A DNA stretch of 64,000 nt from Aquabacterium sp. J223 (GTDB lineage: Bacteria > Pseudomonadota > Gammaproteobacteria > Burkholderiales > Burkholderiaceae_C). How positions within the stretch are numbered: the first letter of the stretch is position 1; each line of letters opens with the position of its first letter. The stretch is from NCBI RefSeq assembly GCF_024666615.1, contig NZ_CP088297.1:868001-932000 (forward strand). Reading direction: 5' to 3'. Of the stretch, positions 8,269 through 18,284 are shown piece after piece. The notes below the pieces were generated by a model that saw nothing but the letters and a program-made list of their open reading frames with translations, was not told the DNA's origin and did not search any database. The translations under genes were made by a program, and so were the position numbers.

Positions 8269-9378
8269 TCAAGCGACCGTCGGCACGCCCACGGTCGGCA
8301 ACTCGTCGGACAGCGTCGGCATCAGCGAGGCGCTCACGCCGGGCCGCGACGGCCCCGCCTCTTCACCCTCCGCCACCTCGGTCAGCAGCGCCGCGGCGCC
8401 GCGCACCAGCGGCCAGGCCAGCGGCGCGCCGGTGCCGTCGACGCTGTCCAGGCCGACTTCCAGCAGCGCGCTGGCGTGCAGGCACTGCAGCGCATGGTCG
8501 AGCGACGGCCGGCCGTGGCTGCGGCTGAAGACGCAGTAGTCGATCACCGGCGGCGCGACGCGGCAGGCGACGGCCAGCGCCGCCAGCGCCGGCAGGCCAT
8601 CGACCAGGACGAGGTGCCGCTTGCTGGCGGCCACCAGCATGAGGCCGGTGATCATGGCGATCTCGAAACCGCCGAAGCTGGCCAGCACCTCGATCGCGTC
8701 CTGCACCTCCCGGTGGCGCGCCTGCGCGGCCTGCCCGACGAGCAGCAGGTGGTCGAGTTCCTCGGCCGGCATGTCGGGCGAGCGCAGCAGCAGCTCGCGC
8801 AGCGGCCGATCGCACAGCCGCGACAGCACCAGCGCCGCCGATTCCGAGGCGCCGACGCCCAGCCCGGCGCACGCCACCGCGTTGCCGTCCAGCGCGTCGC
8901 CGATCTCCATGCCGGCGCGCAGGGCGGCGTGCGCCTGGTCGAGGTTCATCGCCGCGCCCACGCGGCAGTTGCGAGTGCCGTGGGCGATCTTGCGCACCAG
9001 CAGGTGTTCGTGCGGCAGGGCGACGGCGTCGGCCATGCCGGCGTCCACCACCGTCAGCCGCATGTGCTGCAGCCGGGCGAACACCGGCAGGGGGAGCCGG
9101 CCGGCGAGCAGCCGGCGCACCGTCTCGTGCGTCGGCGGCTGTTCCGGCGGCACGATGCCGTCGACCACCAGGCCGTGGTCGGCGGCGAAGACGACGATCT
9201 GCGGTTCGTGCAGTCGCGGCTTCAGCGTGTTCTGCATCAGCCCGAGCCGGATGGCAAGGGGCTCCAGTTCACCCAGGCTGCCGGCGGCCTGGCTGCGCCG
9301 GCGCAGCTTGTCGCGCAAGGCCCGCTCCAGCACCGGGTTGGCGGTCGGCGAAATCAGCGAGTGCGGGGAGGTGGTCAT
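8269..9378 (-). CDS. CobT-like nicotinate-nucleotide dimethylbenzimidazole phosphoribosyltransferase, divergent
   Basis: 369 residues, the usual CobT length. CobT moves phosphoribose from nicotinate mononucleotide to the lower base of cobalamin. Family features visible are FAADHGLVVDG (residues 64-74) and GGFEIAMITGLMLVAA (236-251). Two motifs that carry the catalytic acids in studied CobT proteins differ. The C-terminal GEGTGA reads VDGTGA (Asp314 in place of the catalytic Glu). The central GEMGIGNTT reads GLGVGASES and lacks its Glu. No cobalamin genes are nearby. It could be an active variant with a different base preference or a repurposed paralogue; I therefore give no gene symbol. ATG at 9378; convergent with gspC, 16 bases apart. 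Confidence 0.8.
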   Translation of the reverse strand: MTTSPHSLISPTANPVLERALRDKLRRRSQAAGSLGELEPLAIRLGLMQNTLKPRLHEPQIVVFAADHGLVVDGIVPPEQPPTHETVRRLLAGRLPLPVFARLQHMRLTVVDAGMADAVALPHEHLLVRKIAHGTRNCRVGAAMNLDQAHAALRAGMEIGDALDGNAVACAGLGVGASESAALVLSRLCDRPLRELLLRSPDMPAEELDHLLLVGQAAQARHREVQDAIEVLASFGGFEIAMITGLMLVAASKRHLVLVDGLPALAALAVACRVAPPVIDYCVFSRSHGRPSLDHALQCLHASALLEVGLDSVDGTGAPLAWPLVRGAAALLTEVAEGEEAGPSRPGVSASLMPTLSDELPTVGVPTVA

Positions 9379-9456
9379 CGGGGCCGGCCGGTGCCGGACG
9401 TGGTGGCGGCCGGATTGTCGGTGCCCGGCACCGGCGGCGACAAGACCGGCGTCTCG

Positions 9457-11034
9457 CTAGCGCAGGAACCCGCGGTACACCGGGTTGTCCGTCTCCTCGA
9501 CGAAGGGGTAGCCCAGCCCGTCGAGGAAGCGCTTGAGGCCGCGGCGGTCGGCCTTGGGCACCTGCAGCCCGACCAGGATGCGGCCGTAGTCGGCGCCCTG
9601 GTTGCGGTAGTGGAAGAGGCTGATGTTCCAGTCCGGGTGCATCGCGCTCAGGAATCGCATCAGGGCCCCCGGACGCTCGGGGAAGACGAAGCGGAAGAGC
9701 TGCTCGTCCACGGCCAGCGGCGAGCGGCCGCCGACCATGTGGCGCACATGCTCCTTGGCCATCTCGTTGTCCGTCAGGTTGACGGTGGCGAAGCCCTGGC
9801 GCGTGAAGGTGCGTTCGAGCTTGTCGGCCTCGGCCCGCTCGCCGATGGCGATGCCGACGAACACATGCGCCACCTTGGGGTCGGCGATGCGGTAGTTGAA
9901 CTCGGTCACGCTGCGCGGGCCGACGGCCTCGCAGAAGCGTCGGAAGCTGCCCCGCTCTTCCGGGATGGAGACGGCGAACAGCGCCTCCCGCTGCTCGCCG
10001 AACTCGGCCCGCTCGGCGACGAAGCGCAGGCGGTCGAAGTTCATGTTGGCGCCGCAGGTGATGGCGACGAAGGTCTGCCCCTTGGCCTTCTTCTCCTGCA
10101 CCCACTGCTTGACCGCGGCCACGCCCAGCGCGCCGGCCGGCTCGACGATGCGCCGGGTGTCCTGGAACACATCCTTGATGGCGGCGCAGACGGCGTCGGT
10201 GTCGACGACGACGAAGTCGTCGACCAGCTCGCGCGTCATGCGGAAGGTCTCCTCGCCGACCAGCTTGACGGCGGTGCCGTCGGAGAACAGGCCGACATCG
10301 TGGAGCTGCACGCGGCGCCCGGCGCGCACCGAGCGCACCATGGCGTCGGAGTCGGTGGTCTGCACGCCGATCACCTGCACCTCCGGCCGCACCGCCTTGA
10401 GGTAGGCCGCCACGCCGGAGATCAACCCGCCGCCGCCGATGGCCACGAACACGGCGTCGAGCCGGCCCGGGTGCTGGCGCAGGATCTCCATCGCGATCGT
10501 GCCCTGACCGGCGATCACGTCCGGGTCGTCGAACGGATGGACGAAGGTCAGGCCCTTGGCCGCCTCCAGCTGCTTGGCGTGGAGGTAGGCGTCGGAATAA
10601 CTTTCGCCTTCGAGCACGACCTGGCCGCCGAGCTGCCGCACCGCGTCGACCTTGACCTGCGGCGTCGTCACCGGCATCACGATGACCGCCTTGCAGCCGA
10701 GCCGCGCCGCCGACAGCGCCACCCCCTGCGCATGGTTGCCCGCCGAGGCGCAGATCACGCCGCGCTTGAGCGCCTCCCGCGGCAGGTGCGCCATCTTGTT
10801 GTAGGCGCCGCGCAGCTTGAAGCTGAACACCGGCTGCTCGTCCTCGCGCTTGAGCAGCACCTCGTTGCCCAGCCGCTGCGACAGCGACGGCGCCCGCTGC
10901 AGCGGCGTTTCGATCGCCACGTCGTAGACCTTGGCCGTGAGGATGCGGCGCAGGTAGTCCTGGGACGCGGTACCGGTGCGGCGGCGCGCGGCGGCGGCGG
11001 GGCGGGACGAGGGGCGGTCGGCGGCGCGGGGCAT
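9457..11034 (-). CDS. ilvA: Threonine ammonia-lyase, biosynthetic (IlvA)
   Basis: Deaminates threonine to 2-oxobutanoate, the committed step to isoleucine, in the cytosol. 525 residues from ATG 11034. The PLP fold has the Schiff-base lysine in FSFKLRGAYNKM (Lys73), SAGNHAQGVA and the phosphate-binding GGGGLISG loop. Two C-terminal ACT-like regulatory domains follow (ALFAVSIPEERGSFRRF and QLFRFVFPERPGALMRFL), so isoleucine feedback is expected. This two-domain architecture marks the biosynthetic enzyme rather than the short catabolic one. A Rho-independent terminator sits only 43 bases upstream on the same strand, which suggests attenuation or an independent small RNA ahead of the gene. Confidence 0.96.
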   Translation of the reverse strand: MPRAADRPSSRPAAAARRRTGTASQDYLRRILTAKVYDVAIETPLQRAPSLSQRLGNEVLLKREDEQPVFSFKLRGAYNKMAHLPREALKRGVICASAGNHAQGVALSAARLGCKAVIVMPVTTPQVKVDAVRQLGGQVVLEGESYSDAYLHAKQLEAAKGLTFVHPFDDPDVIAGQGTIAMEILRQHPGRLDAVFVAIGGGGLISGVAAYLKAVRPEVQVIGVQTTDSDAMVRSVRAGRRVQLHDVGLFSDGTAVKLVGEETFRMTRELVDDFVVVDTDAVCAAIKDVFQDTRRIVEPAGALGVAAVKQWVQEKKAKGQTFVAITCGANMNFDRLRFVAERAEFGEQREALFAVSIPEERGSFRRFCEAVGPRSVTEFNYRIADPKVAHVFVGIAIGERAEADKLERTFTRQGFATVNLTDNEMAKEHVRHMVGGRSPLAVDEQLFRFVFPERPGALMRFLSAMHPDWNISLFHYRNQGADYGRILVGLQVPKADRRGLKRFLDGLGYPFVEETDNPVYRGFLR

Positions 11035-11076
11035 GGGGTCTCGAGCAGGGCCGCGGATGATACGAAAGCGGGACAG

Positions 11077-11107
11077 AAAAAAGCCCGGGACCGTGAGGTC
11101 CCGGGCT
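11077..11107 (-). terminator. Perfect Rho-independent terminator upstream of ilvA
   Basis: On the minus strand an 11-base stem AGCCCGGGACC, loop TCAC and the exact complement GGTCCCGGGCT are followed directly by six T residues. It is the strongest terminator in the window. It ends a transcript coming from the right and lies 43 bases before the ilvA start. Confidence 0.9.
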
Positions 11108-11197
11108 CAAACCACCTTTGGGGGGTGGAGGAGACAACCGGTCGGGGAACTGGCTTCCCGGGGCGCCTGGCAGTGGGCCAGGTCAGCCTGATGCGTT
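11077..11197 (-). ncRNA. Candidate small RNA or terminated ilvA leader with exposed anti-Shine-Dalgarno sequence
   Basis: A sigma70-like promoter (11204-11232) and the terminator at 11077-11107 delimit a transcript of about 120 nt. Four hairpins can be drawn in order: CCTGGC/GCCAGG (11166-11182), GGGAA/TTCCC (11145-11159), CCACC/GGTGG (11112-11128) and the terminator. Between the second and third hairpins lies TTGTCTCCTCC (11127-11137). It is perfectly complementary to GGAGGAGACAA, a strong ribosome-binding-site type sequence. Two readings are open: a free small RNA that pairs with ribosome-binding sites, or an attenuator leader of ilvA. I do not recognise an established family. Confidence 0.55.
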
Positions 11198-11203
11198 GAG
11201 GTG

Positions 11204-11232
11204 ATTGTAGGCGTCGTCATGCTGCGCTGCAA
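11204..11232 (-). promoter_or_regulatory. Sigma70-like promoter for the ilvA leader / small RNA
   Basis: Minus-strand -35 TTGCAG (11232-11227), 17-base spacer, -10 TACAAT (11209-11204, five of six consensus bases). Expected transcription start near 11197. The weak -35 and good -10 with ideal spacing make it a fair promoter. Confidence 0.55.
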
Positions 11233-11309
11233 TATCCCTGTCGCACCACGGGCGGCGCTGTTGGGCCATCGGCACAATCCCGTGATTCCCCTCGTGAAGA
11301 AGGACGCAG

Positions 11310-11735
11310 ATGGACTGCACGGTCAACTGGGTGCCGGCCACCGGCATGGGCTTCGTCGCCGAAACGGGCAGCGGGCACCTCATCACCATGGACGGCGCCC
11401 CCGACGGGGGCGGTCGCAACCTGGCCGCGCGGCCGATGGAGACACTGCTGGCCGGCGCGGGCGGCTGCACCGCCTATGACGTGGTGCTCATCCTGAAGCG
11501 TGGACGCCACGACGTGACCGGCTGCAGCGTGCGCCTGCACGCGGAGCGGGCGCCGAGCGACCCGAAGGTCTTCACCCGCATCGCGCTGCATTTCACCGTC
11601 ACCGGCCGCAAGCTGCCCGCCGACGCCGTGGCCCGCGCGATCCAGCTGTCACACGACAAGTACTGCTCGGCGACCATCATGCTCGCCAAGACGGCCGAGA
11701 TCGTGACCACCCACGAGGTGGTCGAACTGCCCTGA
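11310..11735 (+). CDS. OsmC family protein (peroxide/redox-type)
   Basis: 141 residues, the full OsmC/Ohr fold length. OsmC and Ohr proteins reduce organic or hydrogen peroxides with a pair of cysteines. Here Cys53 (AGAGGCTAYDVV) and Cys119 (SHDKYCSATIML) sit at the two family positions, so the protein is likely redox active. The sequence around ARPMETLLAGAGGC resembles the YhfA-like subgroup rather than Ohr, so the substrate is uncertain. ATG 11310 has GAAGAAGGA upstream as a weak ribosome-binding site. It is divergent from ilvA and convergent with coq7, and so probably monocistronic. Confidence 0.85.
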   Translation: MDCTVNWVPATGMGFVAETGSGHLITMDGAPDGGGRNLAARPMETLLAGAGGCTAYDVVLILKRGRHDVTGCSVRLHAERAPSDPKVFTRIALHFTVTGRKLPADAVARAIQLSHDKYCSATIMLAKTAEIVTTHEVVELP

Positions 11736-11770
11736 CCGTCCCGTCCCCGGAAGGCTGAGCCCTTCGACCC

Positions 11771-11801
11771 GCCCGGATGCCCGGGCCCCGGACATCCGGG
11801 C
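11771..11801. terminator. Hairpin between convergent osmC-like gene and coq7
   Basis: Perfect 9-base inverted repeat GCCCGGATG / CATCCGGGC with a 13-base GC-rich loop, located between two converging genes. There is no T tract on either side, so it may act as a Rho-type or bidirectional stop; function is inferred from position. Confidence 0.4.
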
Positions 11802-11806
11802 GCCGG

Positions 11807-12439
11807 TCAGATCCGGTGCGCGGTCGCCGTCATCACCTTCGCGGCGGCCCGCATCGCCCAGCGCACGGGGGCTGGAAGGTCGACCCCGCCGCCGGCCCGC
11901 GCCGCCTGGCCGTGTCCGGCTTCGTCGCGCTTCATCTGCTCGACGATGGCCCGCGAGCGCATGTCTTCCGCGGGCAGTCGTGCCAAGTGTCCGTCCAGGT
12001 GGGCCTCGACCTGGCGCTCGGTTTCCACCACGAAGCCCAGGCTCACCCGGTCGCCGAGCCGGCCCGCCACCGCCCCGATGGCGAAGGCGCCGGCGTACCA
12101 CAGCGGGTTCAGCAGGCTGGGCCGGCTGCCCAGCTCGGCCAGGCGCTGCTCGGTCCACGCCAGGTGGTCCTGCTCGTCGCGCGCCGCCGCCAGCAGTTGC
12201 TCGCGCAGGGCGGGCGAGCGGGTGGTGAGCGCCTGAGCCTGGTACAGCGCCTGCGCGCAGACCTCGCCGACGTGGTTGACGCGCATCAGGGTGCCGGATT
12301 CGCGCCGCGCCCCCGGTGCAAGCGGCAGGTCCGACACCTCGGCCGACGGCGTCGGCCGAACGGCCCGCGTGCCGCCGGAGACTGCCCGGAGGGCGGCGTC
12401 GAGCTGGCTCAGGAGGTGGTCGCTCAGGGTGGTAGGCAT
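11807..12439 (-). CDS. coq7: Demethoxyubiquinone hydroxylase Coq7
   Basis: Di-iron monooxygenase that carries out the C6 hydroxylation step of ubiquinone synthesis, the alternative to UbiF. 210 residues from ATG 12439. Iron ligands lie in [10 protein letters not shown] (Glu59), RDEQDHLAW (Glu89, His92), [11 protein letters not shown] and [28 protein letters not shown] is the hydrophobic hairpin that associates with the membrane. An in-frame extension upstream of the ATG has no ribosome-binding site and was not used. Encoded alone, convergent with the OsmC-like gene. Confidence 0.93.
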   Translation of the reverse strand: MPTTLSDHLLSQLDAALRAVSGGTRAVRPTPSAEVSDLPLAPGARRESGTLMRVNHVGEVCAQALYQAQALTTRSPALREQLLAAARDEQDHLAWTEQRLAELGSRPSLLNPLWYAGAFAIGAVAGRLGDRVSLGFVVETERQVEAHLDGHLARLPAEDMRSRAIVEQMKRDEAGHGQAARAGGGVDLPAPVRWAMRAAAKVMTATAHRI

Positions 12440-12670
12440 TCGATTGAGGATAGTCGGCGGTGCAATATGGTGCAGCGGTGACCCAGGGTGAACCCTAGGC
12501 ACCGTTGTGGGGAGGCAACAAACCGAGGGCCCAAACGGCCTCGGCGCTTTCCAAGCCGTTCAGTGCTCTGTTGGAATAGGGCCAGCTTCCGCAAAGGAGG
12601 TCGGCCCGACCACCCTGCCAAGGGCGTGCCGTTCGGGACCTCTGTTGTTCCAACCTGGAGAGATAGTGCA
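12440..12670 (+). promoter_or_regulatory. Intergenic region carrying the porin promoter and leader
   Basis: 231 bases between divergent coq7 and the porin gene. A strong Shine-Dalgarno-like AAAGGAGGT lies at 12595-12603, too far from the porin ATG and followed by a small hairpin GGTCGG/CCGACC (12601-12613). The porin's own site GGAGAG lies just before the ATG at 12671. A weak sigma70 candidate is TTCCAA-17-TGGAAT near 12553-12592. No confident promoter call is possible by eye. Confidence 0.3.
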
Positions 12671-13663
12671 ATGAAAAAATCCCTGATCGCCCTCGCCGCG
12701 CTCGGCGCGTTCGCCGGCGCCGCCTCGGCCCAGTCGTCGGTCACCATCTACGGCATCATCGATGTCGGCGTGTCCAAGCTCAACGGCGGCACGAGCGTGC
12801 TCAACGGCGGCCCGGCCGGCACCATCGGTATCCGTGACGGCTACTCCGTGAAGCCGTCCACCAGCAACCGTCTTGGCTTCCGTGGCACCGAAGACCTCGG
12901 CGGCGGCTTGAAGGCGAACTTCGTCATCGAGCATCGCTTCCGTCCGGATGACGGCACCCTCGAATCCTCGACGACCTTCTGGCAAGGTCAATCGTGGGTG
13001 GGTCTGAGCGGCAACTTCGGTGAAGTGCGCCTCGGCCGTCAGTACGTGCCGGCCTTCTACATCGGCCTGGCGTCGGATCCCTGGGGCTACGACTACAACG
13101 TGGCGGGTGCCAACCTGTTCACCCGTGGCGCCACCGGCGGCACGGATGTCACCCGCTCGCCCAACGCGGTCGGCTACCGGACGCCGAACCTGAGCGGCTT
13201 CACGGCTGAAGTCCAGGTCGCGGCCGGCGAAGGCAGCGCTGCCGAGATCAGCAACCGTCGCAACGTCGGTGCGAACGTGATGTACAGCGGCGGCCCTCTG
13301 TCTGCCGGCGTTGGCTACAACGACACCGACACGGTGGCGACCCAGCGTTACTGGAACTCGTTCGTCGCCTATGACCTGGGCTTCGTCCGCCCGGTGGTCG
13401 CCTACTCCCGCACGACCGTCGGCACCGTCGACACGACGTCGTACCTGGTCGGCGCCACCGCGCCCCTGGGTGGTGGTCGCCTGAAGGCGGTCGCGGCCCG
13501 CAAGAACCCGGACGGTGGCAACAACAACACCACCAAGTTCGGTCTCGGCTACGAGTACTTCCTGAGCAAGCGCACCAGCGTCCACGCCGACGTTGGCACC
13601 GCGAAGACCCAGAACCTGACCCGCACCACCGGCGTCGAAGCCGGCGTCAAGCACGTCTTCTGA
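12671..13663 (+). CDS. Gram-negative outer-membrane porin (betaproteobacterial type)
   Basis: General diffusion porin, 330 residues, the usual size for the trimeric 16-stranded class. Signal peptide MKKSLIALAALGAFAGAASA is followed by the family-typical mature start QSSVTIYGIIDVGVSKL. Later hallmarks are SNRLGFRGTEDLGGGLKANF, WVGLSGNFGEVRLGRQY and the terminal aromatic strand GVEAGVKHVF ending in Phe, needed for insertion by the BAM complex. ATG 12671 has GGAGAG 9 bases upstream. A clear terminator follows, so it is monocistronic. Codon choice is noticeably more biased (many CGT and GGT) than in neighbours, as expected of an abundant protein. Confidence 0.96.
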   Translation: MKKSLIALAALGAFAGAASAQSSVTIYGIIDVGVSKLNGGTSVLNGGPAGTIGIRDGYSVKPSTSNRLGFRGTEDLGGGLKANFVIEHRFRPDDGTLESSTTFWQGQSWVGLSGNFGEVRLGRQYVPAFYIGLASDPWGYDYNVAGANLFTRGATGGTDVTRSPNAVGYRTPNLSGFTAEVQVAAGEGSAAEISNRRNVGANVMYSGGPLSAGVGYNDTDTVATQRYWNSFVAYDLGFVRPVVAYSRTTVGTVDTTSYLVGATAPLGGGRLKAVAARKNPDGGNNNTTKFGLGYEYFLSKRTSVHADVGTAKTQNLTRTTGVEAGVKHVF

Positions 13664-13703
13664 TCGGAAGCCCGCGTCCCGCGGGCCTTCGATGCAGGTT
13701 GCA

Positions 13704-13728
13704 GGGCTGCCTTCGGGCAGCCCTTTTT
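13704..13728 (+). terminator. Rho-independent terminator of the porin gene
   Basis: Stem GGGCTGCC / GGCAGCCC around a short TTCG-type loop, followed by five T residues, about 40 bases after the porin stop. Confidence 0.88.
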
Positions 13729-13733
13729 GTTGG

Positions 13734-14457
13734 ATGAGCGCAAACCCCATTTCCCTCGCGCGGCGCCGCTGGCTCGCGGCGGCGGCGTCGATCGGCGCGG
13801 CCGGCTGCGCTCCGATGCCGAAGCGGCCGGCCGCCGTGGCGTTGCCGCAGCCCGAGCAGTGGAAGCACTATCCGCTGCCCGGCAAGCGGCCGACGGTCTA
13901 CGAGCCGCTGTCGCTGGACGGCCGCTCGGTGGTGCGGGCCCGGTCGCAGGCGTCGGCCAGCATGTGGCGCAAGCGGCTGAGGGTGCCACCGCAGGCGCTC
14001 GGCCGCGTGCGCTTCGAATGGCTGGTGGACCGTCTGGTGCCGGGCGCCGACCTGCGCGACGTCGACCGCTCCGACTCGCCGGTCAACCTGGTGCTGGCCT
14101 TCGACGGCGACCGCTCGCGCCTGTCCGCGCGCAACCGCATGCTGTTCGAACTGGCCGAGGCCGTGAGCGGGGGAGGAGCCGCCCTACGCCACCATGATGT
14201 ACGTCTGGTCGGAGCAATTGCCGGTGGGCAGCGTGGTGCGCAGCGGCCGCTCGGACCGCATCCGCAAGATCGTCGTCGAGAGCGGCCGGGCCCGGCTCGG
14301 CCGCTGGCAGCGCCATGAACGCGACATCGCCGCCGACTTCCGCGCGGCCTTCGACGAAGAGCCCGGCCCCCTGATCGGCATCGCCCTGATGACCGACAGC
14401 GACAACACCGGCACCAGCGCGGAGGCCTGGTACGGCGAGGTCGAGTTGTTGCCGTGA
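13734..14457 (+). CDS. DUF3047 lipoprotein (frame broken by a 1-base insertion)
   Basis: A protein of the DUF3047 family, function unknown. From ATG 13734 the N-terminus RRRWLAAAASIGAAGC is a lipoprotein signal with the lipidated Cys at the end of a lipobox. Two overlapping frames make up the gene. The first runs to RNRMLFELAEAVSG; the second continues as YATMMYVWSEQLPVGSVV and ends ALMTDSDNTGTSAEAWYGEV, the family's best conserved stretch. Removing one G from the five-G run at 14168-14172 joins them into 241 codons. It lies 43 bases before a peptide-type ABC permease and may be cotranscribed with it. Confidence 0.82.
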
Positions 14458-14500
14458 GGCCGTCGACGGCCTCGGCCCGCGCTTTGCATCGACCCTGCCG

Positions 14501-15474
14501 ATGCTCGCCTTCCTGATCCGCCGCCTGCTGCAGGGTGCGGCGGTCCTGCTCGTGGTGGCCTTCGGCGCCTTCCTGCTGTTCCAGTTCGTCGGCGACCCGG
14601 TGCTGCAGGTGCTGGGCACCGAGGCCACGCCGCAGCAGCGGCAGGCGCTGCGCGCGGAGCTGGGACTGGACCAGCCCGTGCCGGTGCAGTTCGCCCGCTT
14701 CGTCGGCCAGGCGCTGCAGGGCGATTTCGGCATCAGCCTGCGCCAGGGACGGCCGGTGGCCACGCTGCTGGCCGAACGCCTGCCGGCCACGCTGGAGCTC
14801 GCCGGCCTGGCCGCCGTGCTGGCCCTGCTGCTGGGCATTCCGCTCGGCGCCTACGCCGCGGTGCGGCGCGGCCGGCCGCTGGCCGAGGCGGTGATGGCGC
14901 TGTCGCTGCTCGGCGTGTCGGTGCCCACCTTCCTCATCGGCATCGTGCTGATCCTGCTGTTCGCGGTGCTGCTGCCCTGGCTGCCCAGCTTCGGCCGCGG
15001 CGAGGTGGTCGCACTCGGCGGCTGGACCACCGGCCTGCTGAGTGCCGACGGCTGGCGCCACCTGCTGCTGCCGGCGGTGACGCTGGCGGTGTTCCAGCTC
15101 GCCCTGGTGCTGCGCCTGGTGCGCGCGGAAATGCTGGAGGTGCTGCAGCGCGACCACATCCGCTTTGCCCGCGCCCGCGGCCTGCCGGAGGGCCGCATCC
15201 TGCTGCGCCATGCGCTGCCCAACACCCTGGTGCCGGTGATCACCGTGGTCGGTCTGCAGCTGGGCTCGCTGATCGCCTTCTCCATCGTCACCGAGACGGT
15301 GTTCCAGTGGCCCGGGCTGGGCCTGCTGTTCATCCAGGCGGTTCAGTTCTCCGACATCCCGGTGATGGCGGCCTACCTCTGCCTGATCGGGGCGGTGTTC
15401 GTCGCCATCAACCTGGTGGTCGACCTGCTCTATGCGGCGGTCGACCCGCGGCTGGGCTGGCGCGGGACCACGGC

Positions 15475-15478
<4 letters not shown>
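14501..15478 (+). CDS. ABC transporter permease, DppB/OppB type
   Basis: Inner-membrane permease of a peptide/nickel-type (PepT family) importer, 325 residues. N-terminal helix FLIRRLLQGAAVLLVVAFGAF, then the typical periplasmic stretch GLDQPVPVQFARFVGQAL and five further helices. The EAA-type coupling loop is RFARARGLPEGRILLRHALPN. First of four genes joined by 4-base overlaps. No periplasmic binding protein is encoded in or beside the operon, so the substrate cannot be inferred. Confidence 0.92.
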
Positions 15479-16409
<931 letters not shown>

Positions 16410-16413
<4 letters not shown>

Positions 16414-17386
16414 GCCGCGCCGAGCCGCTGCTGCAGGTGCGGGGCCTGCACCTGGAGGCGGTCGACGGCCCTCGAAGGCGCCCGCTGCTGCAGGACGTGG
16501 ACCTGGTGCTTCGGGCCGGCGAAGTGCTCGGCCTGGTGGGGGAATCGGGCGCCGGCAAGTCGCTGACCGGCCAGGCGGTGCTGGGGCTGCTGCCGAACGG
16601 GGTGCGGCAGGCCGCCGGCGAGATCCGCTTCGACGGCCGGCGCCTGGACGGGCTGCCGCCGAAGGACTGGGCACGCCTGCGCGGGCGCCACATCGGCGCC
16701 ATCTTCCAGGACCCGCTGGCCGCGCTGAACCCGCTGCAGTCGATCGGCGCGCAGCTGGTCGAGACGCTGCGGGTGCACCACCGGCTGGGCGCGGACGCCG
16801 CGCGCGAGGAGGCGCTGGCGCTGCTGTCGTCGGTCGGCCTGTCCGAGCCGGCCGCGCGCTTCGGCCAGTACCCGCACCAGTTCTCCGGCGGCATGCGGCA
16901 GCGGGTGGTCATCGCGCTGGCGCTGGCCGGGCGGCCGCGGCTGCTGATCGCCGACGAGCCCACCACGGCGCTCGACGTCTCGGTGCAGGCGCAGGTGCTC
17001 GCGCTGCTGCAGGGGCTGTGCCGACAGCAGGGCGTGGCGCTGCTGCTGGTCAGCCACGACATGGGCGTCATCGCCCAGATGTGCGACCGCGTCGCGGTGC
17101 TGTACGCCGGCCGCGTCGTCGAGACCGGTCCGGTGGCGTCGGTGGTCGGCCTGCCAGCCCATCCGTACACCGCCGCGCTGATGGCCGCGATCCCGACCTT
17201 GCAGGGTGGGCCGGTGACCGCCATCCCCGGTCGCATGCCGGCGCCTGGCGACCGGCCGCCGGGCTGCGCCTTCCATCCGCGCTGTCCCCACCGTTTCGAG
17301 CGCTGCGTGCAGCAGGTGCCGCCGCTGCTCGCGGCCGGTGGGGCGCATGCGGCGTGCTGGCTTCACGAGGGCGGGGGCGCGGCGCC

Positions 17387-17390
<4 letters not shown>
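16410..17390 (+). CDS. ABC transporter ATP-binding protein, DppD/OppD type
   Basis: ATPase of the peptide-type importer, 326 residues from ATG 16410 overlapping the permease stop. Walker A GESGAGKS (around residue 45), Q-loop FQDPLAALNP, signature FSGGMRQR, Walker B LLIADEPTTALD and switch His in VSHDMG. The C-terminal PepT-family extension with cysteines (GCAFHPRCPHRFERC) is present; in relatives it binds an iron-sulfur cluster. It overlaps the next ATPase by GTGA. Confidence 0.94.
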
Positions 17391-18247
<857 letters not shown>

Positions 18248-18248
18248 G

Positions 18249-18278
18249 CAGGCTTCTCCACGCAGGTGGAGAGGCCTG
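18249..18278. terminator. Hairpin between convergent ABC operon and lysA
   Basis: A 13-pair stem (CAGGCTTCTCCAC against GTGGAGAGGCCTG, one G-T pair) with a GCAG loop, 1 base after the ATPase stop and 6 bases from the lysA stop. No T tract on either strand; probably blocks read-through in both directions. Confidence 0.5.
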
Positions 18279-18284
18279 TCCGAT

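Noticed and set aside
12595-12640. Short leader gene after AAAGGAGGT in the porin upstream region
   Set aside because: No ATG, GTG or TTG lies at workable distance from this ribosome-site-like sequence; the nearest GTG is about 25 bases away.
13734-14457. DUF3047 gene as a pseudogene
   Set aside because: Both halves keep conserved motifs and one G in a five-G run explains the break; many similar breaks nearby point to sequence error.
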